From: Glandiceps talaboti
Lineage: Eukaryota; Hemichordata; Enteropneusta; Spengelidae
Assembly: GCF_964340395.1 (NCBI RefSeq)
Contig: NC_135552.1
Coordinates: forward strand, 193,001 to 257,000
Reading direction: 5' to 3'
Length of the DNA: 64,000 bases
Below the pieces are notes generated by a model that worked only from the letters and a program-made list of their open reading frames with translations, did not search any database and had not been told where the DNA came from. How positions within the stretch are numbered: position 1 is the first letter of the stretch; every line of letters starts with the position of its first letter. Positions 1-12,860 of this stretch are shown one piece after another. The position numbers and the translations under genes were made by a program.

Positions 1-460
1 CTCACCTTTTAATTCTGAGATGTCTCAAGAAGGTAATCAGGGACAAGGCAAGAACACTGTTCATTGCTCCAGTGTGGAAAACTTCACCCATGCAGGTACC
101 CATTTCTTCTCCAGCTTTCATGCCGGAATCCAGTATTGCTTCCAGCTCGATGCAATCTGTTGATAGAACCAGATATGGGCAAACCACCCAAGTTCAGTCT
201 CACCCCTCTAGCTGTGTGGCAGCTCTCAGGACATTGTATAGAGAATAGGGACTTTTCCAACAGGCTACAGACATTCTCATTGTGCAGTATAACCCAGAAC
301 ATCCAAGTTGTATGACTGCAAGTGGGATAGATTTGCTAGCTGGTGTCTACGACGGAATTCACTTTCATGCCCTGTAGAGGAAGCTGGCATACAGTACAGT
401 TAATCGTTACAGGTCTGCCATTTGGTCAGTGCATCTAAAGGTTAGTAATGAACCAATTGG
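1..460 (+). mobile_element. Decayed DIRS/Ngaro-like retrotransposon, end of pol (RNase H side)
   Basis: One broken reading frame on the + strand (around 8-350, with stops) keeps a pattern typical of the end of the RT/RNase H polyprotein of DIRS-type retrotransposons: an R-C-L-K-K-V-I-R-D-K-A block, then L-F-I-A-P-V-W, then a proline-rich linker ending in A-A-L-R-T-L-Y-R. It is followed at once by a tyrosine-recombinase relic in the same orientation, which is the DIRS/Ngaro gene order (RT-RNase H then YR). The window starts inside the element, so its 5' part is not visible. Family assignment is from pattern recognition, not a search. Confidence 0.55.
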
Positions 461-1205
461 AAGTCACCCTTTGGTGTCTAGTCTGTTTGAGGGTTTTTTT
501 CAGGCTTCGTCCTCCTGTACCACGTTATCCTACTACATGGAACGTTACTGTTGTACTTAATTATTTGAAGTCTTTGCATCCTGTTCCTGCCTGAACTTAA
601 AACAATTGACTCTTAAGACTTCTATGCTAGTCGCATATTAACTTCCTCAGATAGAGGACAGACTCTGAGTTATTTAGACATTAAGTTTCTCATGAGAGAT
701 GAGTGTATTTTTGTTATAGCAAATTTAACGAAGACATCTTCAGTCGCCAAACCTTCACGAGTAGTGAAATGCCCTAGCTTTGAAGTTAAAGCTTTGGATG
801 TGAATTATTACATTGGCAGTTATATTGAGAGAACTATTAGAGCTAGAGACTCTGTTGTTGCTTCTGGTGGTAGGAGCCCTTCAAAACTGTTTATTTTTTA
901 TGTTAAACCTTTTCATGAAGTAACTTCACAGACAATTGCGAGATGGATTAAGACTGTGTTGGCTGCATGATGCTGGTATAGACACTGGCATCTTTATAAC
1001 CCACAGTACCAGAGGAGCAGCAGCCTCAGCAGCCATTCGACAGGGAGCTTCAACTTCCCAGATCCTGTAACTAGGGGATTGGTCATCAGAGTCTACATTC
1101 AATTGTTTCTACCATCGCCACACAGATTCATCTGAAACTGGACGTCTTATCCTACAGGCTGCCAGGGAAACTGCTAATTCAGCTCATTATTCGGCGTCCA
1201 GCTAA
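461..1205 (+). pseudogene. Tyrosine recombinase relic of a DIRS/Ngaro-like element
   Basis: A tyrosine-recombinase (phage-integrase fold) domain is scattered over several frames. Around 485-600 is an L-R-P-P-V-P-R-Y-type block followed by L-N-Y-L-K-S-L. The open frame 692-970 (92 aa) contains L-F-I-F-Y-V-K-P and T-I-A-R-W-I-K, which matches the linker before the second catalytic half. After a stop and frame change, about 971-1205 encodes the H-S-T-R (H-x-x-R) box, the G-D-W-S-S turn and an F-Y-H-R tyrosine motif. Several stops and shifts make it non-functional. In this family the enzyme would integrate circular cDNA by strand exchange. It is far more decayed than the related enzyme at 31.5-32.5 kb. 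Confidence 0.7.
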
Positions 1206-4200
1206 ATAGTCTGCTATTGTTAGAAACAACGGAATAACACCGATGAATACTTATAAAATTTGCCTACCTTAGGGCTGTCAAATTACAAGTATTCGTAGGG
1301 TGTCATTCGTTGTTTCTCGTGTGTCACCACCCACCCATCCCGACGCCTCAAGAATTGGTGAGTTACCGTTTTTTGCTAAAACTCTCTGTAGTTTTATCAA
1401 TATGGTCTTATTGTTTATTGTAGGTTCCATAGAGCTCAACCCTTCTTGGTATAATTCTAACCACAAGTTGGTTTCTACTGGTTACATTTACTCCTGAGAT
1501 GGAACTGCTAGCATACATTGCTTATCATATCAGCACTAGTTGCTTACTGTAATTGGCATTAATTTGCATATTGAAAGCAGAGCTCACTTGTGTATCACTG
1601 GAACCACTCCTTGCAGTCGGAACGCAGGTCGCGGAGAACAATAGGAGCCTATTAAACTTTGCGGGGGTCTACACGCATTAAAATTTGAATTTGCGCGTGA
1701 CCCTGTATTATGGAATTTCTCACAAAATAATCAAAATGTATTACTTTTCACATGAATAAAGGGTATATGATTCGATAAATTGTGAACTTATACATGTATT
1801 AATATATGATTTCGCATGTTTCATGCGGAGTGAAAATTAGAATCCGACGACAAAGTACCGTGGTTGCCGACAGTGTTAACTCATTATGTATTCAGCATGA
1901 TATTGTAATTGTTAAACTCTCGCGTCCAAAAACAAATTTCGTGTTGACTTCATATCGGAGAGGCCCTCTTTCAAACCGTGTACTTGTTTAGTAATGTCAC
2001 TGTTTAGGACGAAAGTGTTAATCGATAGCAATTGGGGCTACGTAAATTTTGCTAAATATTCGACCTAAACGCGCGATATTTGACCTGAAAGCGCCCCCAA
2101 CGATGACCTTAAGTGTTTGTTATGGTTCTTCAACAGTCGTCGCATGTTCAGATATTCACTTCCTTTCTCTCTTTACATCATCGTGGGTGACTTTTATTAC
2201 CATTTATTTATTGTTGCTCAATCCTTTTTTCATACCACAAGTTTTGTGGGCAATACTAATTGAAATAGCACATACTATTTTATTTATTCAATATTCAATG
2301 GACACAAGAATTACTAGGTAAGGGAAAATTGGGGTGATGTATATATGCACAAAATTATTTGTGTGCATGTTTATAATTTGTAGTGGGAATGGGAAGTGTA
2401 TCTTAGAATTCTTTGTCAATATAATATACAAAATACACATTTTAAAAATATGTGAACAACTTTATTAAATCCCATACATTTAGAAATTATGGTCATATAT
2501 GTACACATCTCTTTACTTTGAATAGTGCTCCATAATGCAATGTTTTTGAAAAACATGCTTTAGTAAATATATACTTATTTTCGGACATATTTATTTTCAT
2601 TCCTTCTACTTCCATGTAACATAAAGTAACAGATTGCAAATAATATGGATTCAATGTCTAAAGATTTCAGGAAAATGTCAAGATACATCATATGCATTTT
2701 ATGTGTATCTCTCCCTTCTAAAAACTGAAGTGTCACTAAATTATTACCCTTTGAGTGGTATCACTCTTATTATTCATCTACAATTCAGAATGTCATAATA
2801 TTTAAGAAACTACAAAATGTTATAACATGTAATTTTATCACAAACTCTCTTGCACAACAGCAACCATTACAAATCAAAATATGTACTTTCTAAGCAACTC
2901 TATTCCTTCCTTCATCAGAATTCCAATTGCTAATATACATATGATCTGCACTCATATTGCACTCATTCAGTTCCTCACCATCTCATACAAATATCATCAT
3001 TATCTACCTCATCACTATCACATATACACTTTCACAATCATATCTGGTCTATTAACAGTTTTCTGCATCTCTCCTGAGAGTCTTTAGTCTTGTACATGCA
3101 TTCTGTATATACACCTGAACTGAATATAACAAGACCCCTTGTTATTCATCTTTCATTTGCAACAATATAATTAATATTTTCTTCCTTAATTATCCCATAC
3201 ATGTACTAATTTTTTATTGTCAAAATTCCATCCGTAACTTGCCAACAGCATCTACCCGTGCCCATTTTACTTCATGAGTATGAAAATAAATGTGTTGTTC
3301 TACGTTGGTACTGAGCTGGAATCAAGGAGTCTTGTCAAAGTTAGTACACAGAAAAAACATTCTAACAATAAGGTTCTTTCCTGAAAAACATATACAGGTT
3401 AGCAGATCTTAAAATCCAGCTAAATGTATCTTCTTCAGTGTTTATATGATAGTTTTGTCAAGGTATACCAATATCCTAGGAATAGTATCACAGGATGGTT
3501 GATATGGCTCCACTAGGTGGTAGTTGAATCTGGGTGAGAAAATAGCTTCACATGGATAACTACAACCACAACACCTAGCTAACCTACAATACAAGGCTAA
3601 GTTCAGTAACTACCCCCGGTAATACCAGGCTGATTACATCCATTCTAGGACAGTCAAAATCCCAGAATGATCCGGTGATTACAGAATGGGATTTCTTGTA
3701 GAGCTAGCAGCATTCAAAATGGAACTTCCATCAGTACAATCAGATCTGAAAGTACCATGTCTGCCCATTTCATGTGTCTCTTTAAGAAGTAGATATGTTG
3801 ATCAACTAAATTACACCATGATGTGAGTCTTATGTCCATTCTCCTTCATAGATGTCCCATGACATGTACTTCTTACATGATGGTAGAGTCAACATCTGCG
3901 GTATAAAAAAACAAAATAAATGTCTCAACATGTTCACAATAATTCTTGGCCAAGTAAACTCAAAACAGTCACCTACACAAACATTATTTGTAACATTTGT
4001 AGATTTCATGGTCTGAGATTTTTGGAGATGATAATCTACTGTCTAGTATTTAATAAAATATTTCATGACCTCTATTTCACAGATCAAGTTGTTTTATAAA
4101 CACTACATTCAATCAAATTGTTTACTTCAATTTCTCAATTTTATAATGTCACACAAAAGTCATTGAACCCCCGAGACTTGCAACTCAAAGTGGCTTCCAA

Positions 4201-5500
4201 TAATATGTGGTACATTGGCAGCATCACTAGTTTAAAACATACTAAGAGTACAGCAGAAAGTAATAACTATTATTTTAACATTTTGACATTGAACTACTAA
4301 TTGATGTTTATAATTACATTTACAGTAAAGCAACATCTCAGACTCTGACACCTCATTAGGCCTAAAACAATAATTGTTTGGTTCTGGTTACCCGACCCTA
4401 AACTAAATTTAAAAAAAAAAAAAATATTTGAGAAAAAAATAATAAAATAGCAAAAACTGTGAAGTCTGATGAGAAATAGTAGGTGCGGAAACTGCATCAA
4501 CTTAAAAAGACATTCCAAAAATGCTCTTCCAATCAGTAATGGCTTTACATCTTATAAGAATAAATAAACAACACAGACAATTTTGAAAACAATGGAAAAC
4601 CTGAACTAGACACACAGAAAAAAATATATAATAAAATAAAAATAAAATGTCTACCTACCCCACCTATTCTAAAATTTAGTGTAACTGGAACCACATCATT
4701 TTTTTATTAAGTCTTACATATACTGATTTAGACATGTAGAATTTCTAGGTATGCTATGTTTAAATGATTCAGTCTATGGGTTTCCTGCATACTACATTTC
4801 AATAGTCTGAATCTACATGCCGTGGGATGATACATGATAATCATTATAGTTTCTGTCTGTATTTGCTTGTGGAAACAAATAGGACTTCTGTCGTAAATAA
4901 TTTACTATTTTAGAACAATAACTTTTACACCATTCCATTTCACTTGGTTCCAGGTGTAAACAATTTAACTTGTTACCTTCTCTACGATGTAAATCTAGGT
5001 TCTATCCAGATAACTGTTTTGTGGCACTATTGAATCCAAAATTTTCCACTGATACTACAAACTTTCTACATGAGGCCTTAAATTGCAGGGAATAACACCA
5101 TTTACAACTAAGACAGATGTGATCTTTAGTTTATTTATTTTATATACATGTACTTCATGTCCCATAAGCCAGAGGGCTGGATGTGGCTCTCTCTGTAAAC
5201 CGAAAACCTTATAATTTTATAAGTCCATACAGGATACCTTAACAAGTAACACAACAGCATTAAAATTGCACATTAAAATATATTTCATTTCTTGGCATTA
5301 AATGCCATCCTCAAAAGTTTTATCTTGAGGAAACTAAAATTACAAGTAACAGCTTCCGGAAAACTTTCGGAAATTCTATTCCACTTTGGAAAGGTCTCTT
5401 TTTTTGATTGATAAAGGGTTAATAGATATGCTGCTCACTGTAGACATATCAAATCATGACATAAACTTGCATTTGACACTTTCATTTTCAAAATTAACCC
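1206..5500. other. Non-coding AT-rich stretch, nothing identified
   Basis: No frame longer than about 90 codons and none with recognisable domains. Local features are only A/T runs (poly-A near 4412) and TACATGTA-type words. It may be flanking or intronic sequence of VPS18, whose upstream exons were not found. Confidence 0.5.
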
Positions 5501-5502
5501 AT

Positions 5503-5785
5503 GTAAAAAGTTGCCATTTGGCCAAAAAATTGCCCAATTTCTTGGTATTTGCCAAAATATTGGCCAATATTTTGAGACTTCCCAAAATATTGGCCAATAT
5601 TTTGAGACTTCCCAAAATATTGGCCAATATTTTGAGACTTCCCAAAATATTGGCCAATATTTTGTGAGTTTACCAATATATTGGCCAATATTTTTGGAGT
5701 CTGCCAATATATTGTCCAATATATTTTCAGCTCTCAATATATTTTTCCCCTATAAATGTATCATTGGCCAATATATTGGTTCCTT
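5503..5785 (+). repeat. Palindromic 30-bp tandem repeat, copy 1
   Basis: Four near-perfect 30-bp units each contain the dyad AAATATTGGCCAATATTT. They are flanked by shorter diverged dyads (CCAATATATTGGCCAATA types) up to about 5780. Because the unit is a multiple of three, it creates spurious open frames on both strands with N-I-L-A or N-I-G-Q-Y-F repeats; these are not genes. An inverted copy with the same left-to-right organisation lies at 11795-12020, so this is a dispersed element rather than a local expansion. A hairpin-ended element starts directly at its right edge. Confidence 0.85.
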
Positions 5786-5788
5786 TTT

Positions 5789-6699
5789 AGCACAACTGAA
5801 CTGATAAGGTTCAATAGTGCTATAAGCATGGCAAACTGTCTGTCAGTCTGTGTGTGTGTGTGTGTGTGTGTGTGTAAACAACTTAAAGTCAAAAACCGCT
5901 GGGACCGATTGCTTTGATATTTGGTGGTCATGTTACTTCTGGTGTCTAGTTGGGAAACTGTTCAAATGAAAATGATTGCATCAGAAATGTGATTTTGGGT
6001 CACAAAAATGGGATTTTTGGTAAAAATATTTAAACTCCAAAAAAGACTGGGTAGATTGGCCTGAAATTTGGTGGGAACAGTTTTGAAGGCTAGTAAATTC
6101 AGATTTGTTCATGACATGATGATTCAAAAGACATGATGATGCAAATTATATTGTCAGTTATATGCAAAGTAGTTGTAAATGTGAATTTTGGTCAAAAATT
6201 TATATCTCAAAAAGTACATGGTCAGTGAGACTGAAACTTGGTGAGATGTTTCTAAAAGTGTTATTCTGCAGATTTTCTTAAAATATTTTGACACAATTGG
6301 CCCTAGCAACCATTACCACGCCCTCAACAACAACCAGATGGCAGTATATTTTGGTCAAATAACAACATCTTCAGGTAGGCAAGTGAGTAAACATTCAGCA
6401 ACAAGACCATGCCCATAGTAACAGCCAAATGATTGCATACATTGCAAAGATAATATCGAGAATTCATAGAAAAGTGAAGAAAAACATTTTATAATGTATG
6501 CAAGTATGTCTAGCAACATGACCACGCCCATAGCAACAGCCAAATGATTGCTTACATTGCAAAGATAGCAACATGGTTGGATAGGCAACTGGATAGTCAT
6601 CCAGCAAATGAACACCTATTGTTAACATGGACCTGGGCATGTGGATAAACATTTATAAAAACTGTACAGTTGTGCTACAGTGCCATTTGCAGTATTTTT
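5789..6699 (+). mobile_element. Hairpin-ended non-autonomous element, family F2, copy 1
   Basis: Starts AGCACAACTGAA after a TTTTT run, with a terminal stem-loop (AGCACAACTGAA / TTCAATAGTGCT). Next come a (TG)n microsatellite at about 5850-5875 and diverged tandem modules, each with a G-A-A-A-T-T-T-G-G-T-G-like core. It ends with CAGTTGTGCTA (inverted copy of the start, 6667-6677), a short stem and TTTTT. No coding capacity. Copies at 13339, 53194 and 57594 share the layout. The architecture resembles Helentron-derived HINE and pearl-type elements; that assignment is inference. Confidence 0.8.
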
Positions 6700-7664
6700 A
6701 GGAATTATTCCCTTATTTTTTTAAATCAAATTTTCCATCCCATAATGTTTAATACCAAATGTTGCATCAAATGTAAACATTGTGAAATATTTTACTTTTA
6801 TACACTATCCATCATTTCCCCTATCTACACCTTGTTATTGCCAATTTACTTAATTTTAAATGAGCCTAGTTGCTGTGCTAGTTTACACATTATGGACCAG
6901 GACAAAAGAAATGACCACTTTCAAACTAGTATAATAACAGTGACAATATTGGGCGAGCTATCGTAGATGGGAAATACAGCTGAAGTAATCCTTTCTTGTT
7001 TATTTACTATCCAAAATTCTATGTTCCCCACTTCCTAGTTGCTGCAGTGTTGGAAGCTTCCTCAACAAAATTTCCACCATGAACTCTTGCTTTGACATTA
7101 ATATTTATTTATTTATTTTTATTTTTATTTTTTTTGGTGGGTTTTTTTTTTTTTTTTTTGCAAAACTTCATTGCTCTGAGCAGATCAATCGAATGAGTGT
7201 TTGTGACTGACCTATTGAACTTTCTTGTAACAATAACAATGACCATCACATATATACAAGGTATACTGACAAGCCGAATACTCAGCAATTTTACATACCA
7301 TTTGGAATATAAAAAGAAAAAGTGTTTGATACAAAGCACAAAAATTCTTAAAACATTCTCAAGAACTAGTTCTTTTTGTAACCATGGTGAAGAGTTAACA
7401 ATGAGAAATGGCACACACTTACACCTGTTGAAAAAAGACCATGATGCATAAATGTAATATTGAAACATCTAACTTTTACTTCATAAATTTATCTTTATCT
7501 CAGCCCCTTCCCAAGACAAAGTTTCTATTTTGAAATTTCCCTCCCAAACAGAATAACCTTTCACCCCACAATTCATAAACACCAGTTTTTTTCCAAAAAA
7601 TGTACTAAAGCATTTTTCCAGTTAGTTTTTATGATCTTTCCCACACATAGTTCATCATATACTG

Positions 7665-7709
7665 TCACAATCCATTCACCCTCCATAAGGCAGTCATTAC
7701 AGCTTTAAC
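7665..7709 (-). CDS. Candidate terminal exon of the same small gene
   Basis: On the - strand a strong polypyrimidine acceptor (TTTGTTTTTCAG, 7721-7710) is followed by 14 codons reading V-K-A-V-M-T-A-L-W-R-V-N-G-L and a TGA at 7667-7665. The phase is 0, compatible with the donor at 9466. Joined, the model would encode about 49 residues unless further exons lie between. I do not recognise the product. Confidence 0.25.
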   Translation of the reverse strand, partial: VKAVMTALWRVNGL

Positions 7710-9466
7710 CTGAAAAACAAAGAAAAGAGCTTGCATTAAAACTTGCATTATGTAACTGAATATAGACACAACTGCCCTATATAAAGAGGATTATGGCTAA
7801 TCTATGCAAATGCGGGAAATTCAAACTGCTGTACAGAGCACTAGCTTCTGGGTCTTGTTTTCAGCATTTTTTCTGTGCTTCGAGAAACACACAGGTCATG
7901 TATCATGTACAAATTGTTTGTGCATGTCAATGAAAAGTTTATAGATTTCATCACAAAATAACACAGATGTTATTACTGATTACTGGGGCAAAGAATACAT
8001 TTTCATTCAACCCTGTGAGATGCTTTGGATTGGTACAAACATACAATTTATAAATGGCTCCAATTATATCCATATGATGATTGAAGGCTTTTTGGAAAAA
8101 AATCTTCATTCTCATTATGTTAATTGAAAATTTTTTGCAGTAAGGTTTTCTTCTCAACACTGTGTTTCTGATAGGTGGGACACAATCAAGGGCGAAAGCC
8201 TGAGGTCTAGCTAAAGTCATCTCCACACTTTGATGATATAAATAACAGCTGATCAGAGAAGGTAGTTGACAGCTAGTAATACAGAGAACATGTCAGTGGC
8301 TTTAGTGGTCTGAGGTAAAAATAACCACAATGGATCAACCAAAATGTGTGAATGACAATGTCTACACACTCATCAAACTCACAATTTCCATACATGTATA
8401 TACAGTAGTGAGATTATATACCATCATGACTGAGCATAGAACCTAGATAGACATCCCATCGTAGAGACTGAATAACTGAAAAAGGCATTCAGATACAAGA
8501 ACCTTTCTCTTGACATGCTTCAAGGGAAATGTTCCAAGCTTTAGTTGCCTTTTTGTGAGAAATCAATTTGAAACTAAGTATAAGAGGTATCAGCAGTTTG
8601 AACTTGGAATACACTATGTGGGCTAAAATGCAACCACAGACGGTACAGCTAGGGGTCACATCACATCACTAGTAGTGATATGAATCATACTTCACAAAGC
8701 ACAGACAAAAGAAACAGTTCACACCATATACACAGAATAAGAAAAGATATGCATAGAATTGCAAAACGGTTGCTACACAAACACTAAGATGTAATCCTCA
8801 GTAAGAACACAAACATTATAATCATGTATGTTAATGTACATATCCTAGAGGTCATGGGTTATTGAATAGATTACCATACATTACTCAACCCACAAAATAG
8901 AAATTAGCTCTAAGGAAAATTTCAACTTTTCCAAGACACTTTGGGCTAGCCCTTACTGGCAACCTTTGGTAGCCATCATAGTGAGAAAAATAGCCTGAGG
9001 GGTCTAGCATATATTTTATGGACAAAGGTGATCCACTGCCTATGCTAGAAGTTTCAGTTTTTACCGGTAAAAATGGGTTGGGGTCACATCCTTCCAAGAG
9101 TAATTGAAGGTTCGATAAGGAAGCACCTCTAAAGCAAACAACAAAGACTGCTACACAACTAACTTCTTAGTTGTCTGTGATTAGTTCAACATTTTGAGAA
9201 AACAAATGAAATGCAAGGCCACTCCACAGTAGAATGCTTACTGTTCACACGTTTTGGACAATGACATGTTACCATAAAATTACCATCTTCACTTGAAAAT
9301 CAACCATTATATGTGGAGTCTGGAAATTGAGTAGCAAATCATCTTTGGTCAGCATAGATGTATCTTTGAGTAATTAATTACTCCAAGGATGGATGTAAAA
9401 TTTCTATTGACAATAACATTCACAACAACAGAAATCAACTTTCCAAAATGATAGAGCTACACTTAC

Positions 9467-9571
9467 CACAATCTTGGAACTTTCACTTCCACTCTGTATC
9501 AAAGTGACATTTCCACTAGGGCAAGTTTTCCTTCTTTCCATTGACGTGCCATACGATGGTAACATTGCCAT
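9467..9571 (-). CDS. Candidate first coding exon of a small unidentified gene
   Basis: On the - strand an ATG (9571-9569), preceded in frame by a TAG, opens 35 codons. They end exactly at a consensus donor (G|GTAAGTG; intron begins at 9466). The peptide is polar with a T-C-P-S-G-N-V-T-L segment; no family was recognised. The codon phase at the donor is 0, matching the phase of the candidate terminal exon at 7665-7709. Support is only the start, phase and splice consensus, so chance is a real possibility. A second ATG three codons in is an alternative start. Confidence 0.25.
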
Positions 9572-11105
9572 CTAAGCATTTGAAGACTAGAACATGACAC
9601 GATGGTTTTCGATCCAGCACTAGTATGCTGCTTTTGCAGATTATGACATGTAGACTGTGATAATCTCAGGATATTTTACCATGATTGCGTAACACTGTCA
9701 GGTCGTTAAATCATATTTGGAAAATGCTCATTTGCATACTATTTACATATTTTGTATTAAGTTGGCCATGTTTTTTACCCAATGACAGTGTGCTAATTAT
9801 TTCCAAATGTAGCATTCATGCCATTTGTTAACAAAGCATTCAGCACAGAGTGTTTCTTGTCCGTGACAAAATGCAAATTTTTTTTAAATTGATTTGAAAA
9901 CAACATTTAGGGAATTCTGGTAACTATAGCCGTAAAATATACTTTTCAGCCCTATACACATATCTGAGTAAGAAAAAATTTCAATGGTGCACCCATGAAA
10001 TATTAAATATGTCAGAAATGACGTGACTTGCTTCACTTACAGATACATTTATATGATCATGCAAGAGAGACAACATCTACTGGCCAAGACAACTTGAGGT
10101 AGAAAGGGGTACGGTTTGTGACACACAGATCGAACCACAGACATGCAGCACATGTGTTCCTTGTCTGTGACAGAACATACTTGTATTGAAGCCAAGCTGC
10201 AAGGTGACCGTTACATTGTTGTGTTATCATTGTGAGTGCAAAAGTAAAGTACAGTCATACAAACATTGCTACAATCTGAATACAAGGGTGACTGTCACTC
10301 TTTTGTCATGTTGATAAATTTCAACAAAGAACAAGAGTTTAGGGATATCCCAGGTAGTGGGTTATACTTCCATGATTTTTCCAAGCAAATCGATAGTTAT
10401 TTAGTTTACCATTCACCAACAGCTATTCAGATTGTCAGTAGAATTCAGCAAATTGCCAATATTTTTGTGATGTTGACTAAATGTTTCCTCATAGTACCAG
10501 ATACATGGTCAAAATATTCATCTTTCAATTAGCCATCAGAATCAAAATAATTCCTCTCTGTTTTAAGGACAAATGAAAATTTTTTGTCATCAAAGTGATA
10601 TTCACTGGTAACAGGTAAATGTTACCACTATCACTGATCACAAGCAAACCCTTCCCTAAGTTCTGATGCAAAATGTTTAGTAGTTCTCCAACCCCAATCC
10701 TGAGAATTTATCCAGAGATATTACATATAGGACGTCACAATCACAATGTGTATAAACTCTGTACATTATTAGAAGAAACTGTCAACATTCAAATAAATTA
10801 GTTTTGTAAACATGTCTGCATGTCTGAGATACCGTTAAGATTTAAACTATTCACACAAGATGGTCCACATACGGCAAGCTGTTGTAGTTGAACATGGAGC
10901 ATAAGCTTGTGGCCATCTTGAACATGGACCCATTGGCCTTATAGTTGCTATCTTTTAAAATGAACTGTAAAATATGTCAAGTCTCGAGCTTTACTGGGAT
11001 TAAAAACACACAACAGTGCAGTGCCTGGCTTTGAAAGGGAGCTATTAGTTGTGTTTGAAAAGTAAAACTGCAATTAAGTAATGAGTTTAAAATATAATGA
11101 ATAAA

Positions 11106-11733
11106 GAGGTATGTAACGGTACACAAAGTACCTACATGTAAAACATTAAACTGAGACACAGTCCCTCCACCCACCTGGAGGGACTGGGTGTGACATGCTG
11201 AGACTGAGTCTCAGTTTGCCAAAAATAGCCATCCGAGACCAGTCTCGGTTTGCCATGAACTTCAGTCCCAGATTAAAAAAAAGTCTATCTGAGAACAGTT
11301 TCAGTTCACAAAAATTCATGATGTCACACTACATGTATACTATTGAGACTGAAAATTTACCAAAGATTGTAATGACAACAAACATTACAAGTAACATAGA
11401 TGCATCCCTAATACATCATAAGGGTCTATGCTAGAAACAAAACAAAGGCTTAGTAAACTACACATACAGATCACATGATAATTACACAAAAGAAAGAGTT
11501 GACACCATATACACAGAATAACAAAAGGTATGTATGGAAGGCAACATTGATTACAATACAAACACAAACAAGTATCGAAATCCTAAGAACATATAAACAC
11601 TCTAACCATGGAAGTTTTTTTTTGCCATTTGAGACTGGCAAACTGAGACTTGTCTCAGATGGCTATTTTTTTTGCAACTGAGACTCTCAGTTCATGGTCT
11701 CAGTTTAACATTTTAAGAACCTTTACATACCTC
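11106..11733. mobile_element. MITE-like element with long palindrome-rich TIRs (group E)
   Basis: Both ends carry inverted GAGGTATGTAA(A/C)GGT (11106- and ending 11733). Inside these are inverted TTAAACTGAGAC blocks and further inverted segments containing the palindrome GAGACTGAGTCTC and AAAAATAGCCATC. Arms extend about 150 bp with interruptions. The roughly 300-bp centre has no coding frame. The outer GAGGTATGTAAAGGT motif also begins the elements at 44233 and 45763 and, diverged, those at 20438 and 49111, although their inner palindromes differ. Flanking T/A bases are compatible with a short target duplication, but none is clear. Confidence 0.75.
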
Positions 11734-11794
11734 GACTAAAACATGTTACAAGTAGTAAATTTTGTAACTGTGGGGACAAAATGGTAAAATTGTT

Positions 11795-12020
11795 TAAAGG
11801 AAACCAATATATTGACCAAATACATTCATTTAGGAAAAATATATTGGGCAGTTTATTTGAGAGCTGAAAATATATTGGCCAATATATTGGCAAACTCACA
11901 AAATATTGGCCAATATTTTGGGAAGTCTCAAAATATTGGCCAATATTTTGGGAAGTCTCGAAATATTGGCCAATATTTTGGCAAATACCAAGAAATTGGG
12001 CAATTTTTTGGCCAAATGGC
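11795..12020 (-). repeat. Palindromic 30-bp tandem repeat, copy 2 (inverted)
   Basis: Reverse complement of the 5503-5785 repeat, with fewer 30-bp units (three) but the same flanking sequences, including the CCATTTGGCC-type start and the AGCTCTCAAATA-like end. The same dyads give spurious open frames on both strands. Confidence 0.85.
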
Positions 12021-12638
12021 AACAAGGCATAGTCAGAAAACAAATACTAAACTTGCATGGTGGATATTTAAACACAGGTATACTATTACATATAATGTGT
12101 ACTAGCCATGACTACATTTTTCTGTGAAATTTACATCGAAAAAAAACCTTATAAAGCAGTGTCATTCTGTCTCTGTGGTTGACCACACCTTCCTCACTCA
12201 TTCACTACCAGAGGAACTATCGTTACTGCTAGCGGTCGGTTCGAATGAATTTGGCTAAATCACACCATCAGATGTTAATGCTGGAGTGTATTGCTCTACG
12301 CTTGAGGAATCTGACCAATATTCAACATCGGGTTCTGGTGAAAACGGGTGGTGAAGTTGACCTTCTGGTCGACCATAATGACTTTGCATGTAAAGTTACA
12401 CTGGTTTGTGTTCCTGCAGTGATGCCACAAAGTTCCAAACGCTGTTCTATCCATATGCAAATGAGAGGTACTTACATGAAGGTGCTCTGTGGCTTAGCCA
12501 AGAGTACCTCATTTTTCGCGTAATTCCTCGTGTTAGAATTATATTGTACTATTACAAACCCGATTTCCTTTATTTTTATGGCAAAATAAACATAATTACG
12601 AAAAAAATTATCAACCTTGCAATGTACACTTTAATGTG
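12021..12638 (+). repeat. Dispersed repeat R, copy 1 (uninterrupted)
   Basis: From AGGCATAGTCAGAA to the end near GTACACTTTAA it matches 52758-53193 plus 54324-54432 at high identity. The second copy is interrupted by an F2 element at the position corresponding to about 12513, so this copy is its empty site. Open frames in it (for example 12245-12523) lack recognisable domains and are not conserved in the other copy. It is followed by a hAT-like transposase relic and may be part of that transposon. Confidence 0.75.
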
Positions 12639-12639
12639 A

Positions 12640-12860
12640 CAAAAACTATATGTGACAAAGTTGATGAAAGTTGGAAGCAGAAACTTATAGGATTTGGAGC
12701 AGATGGTGCGTCTGTCAATCTCTGTTGAAAGAGGAATGTATACACTTTATCCAGGGACAAAGTAGGGCAATAATACTGTATCACTTCACTGAATTAAAGT
12801 TGTCAAACTGTTACAATGCTTACCATGAACTATGTAAACTTTCTGATGCATAATAGCAAT
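12640..12860 (+). pseudogene. hAT-like (ZNF862/TTF-type) transposase relic
   Basis: One frame reads D-E-S-W-K-Q-K-L-I-G-F-G-A-D-G-A-S-V-N-L before a stop. The G-F-G-A-D-G-A-S block is typical of the RNase H-like catalytic core in hAT-derived transposases and domesticated ZNF862-like proteins. Further downstream traces run to about 12850 with stops. In the active family the first catalytic aspartate lies in this block. The fragment is far too short and too broken to function. Confidence 0.5.

Larger units (their letters stand above)
6700..11105. other. Mostly non-coding; A/T-rich, one weak gene candidate
   Basis: Contains a long T-run (about 7130-7160) and many short frames without recognisable domains. 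The only positions with a gene-like arrangement are the two - strand segments listed separately (7665-7709, 9467-9571). Confidence 0.45.

Noticed and set aside
5386-5804. Overlapping 60-100-codon frames with N-I-L-A-type repeats on both strands
   Set aside because: Created by a 30-bp palindromic repeat; period divisible by three keeps all frames open.
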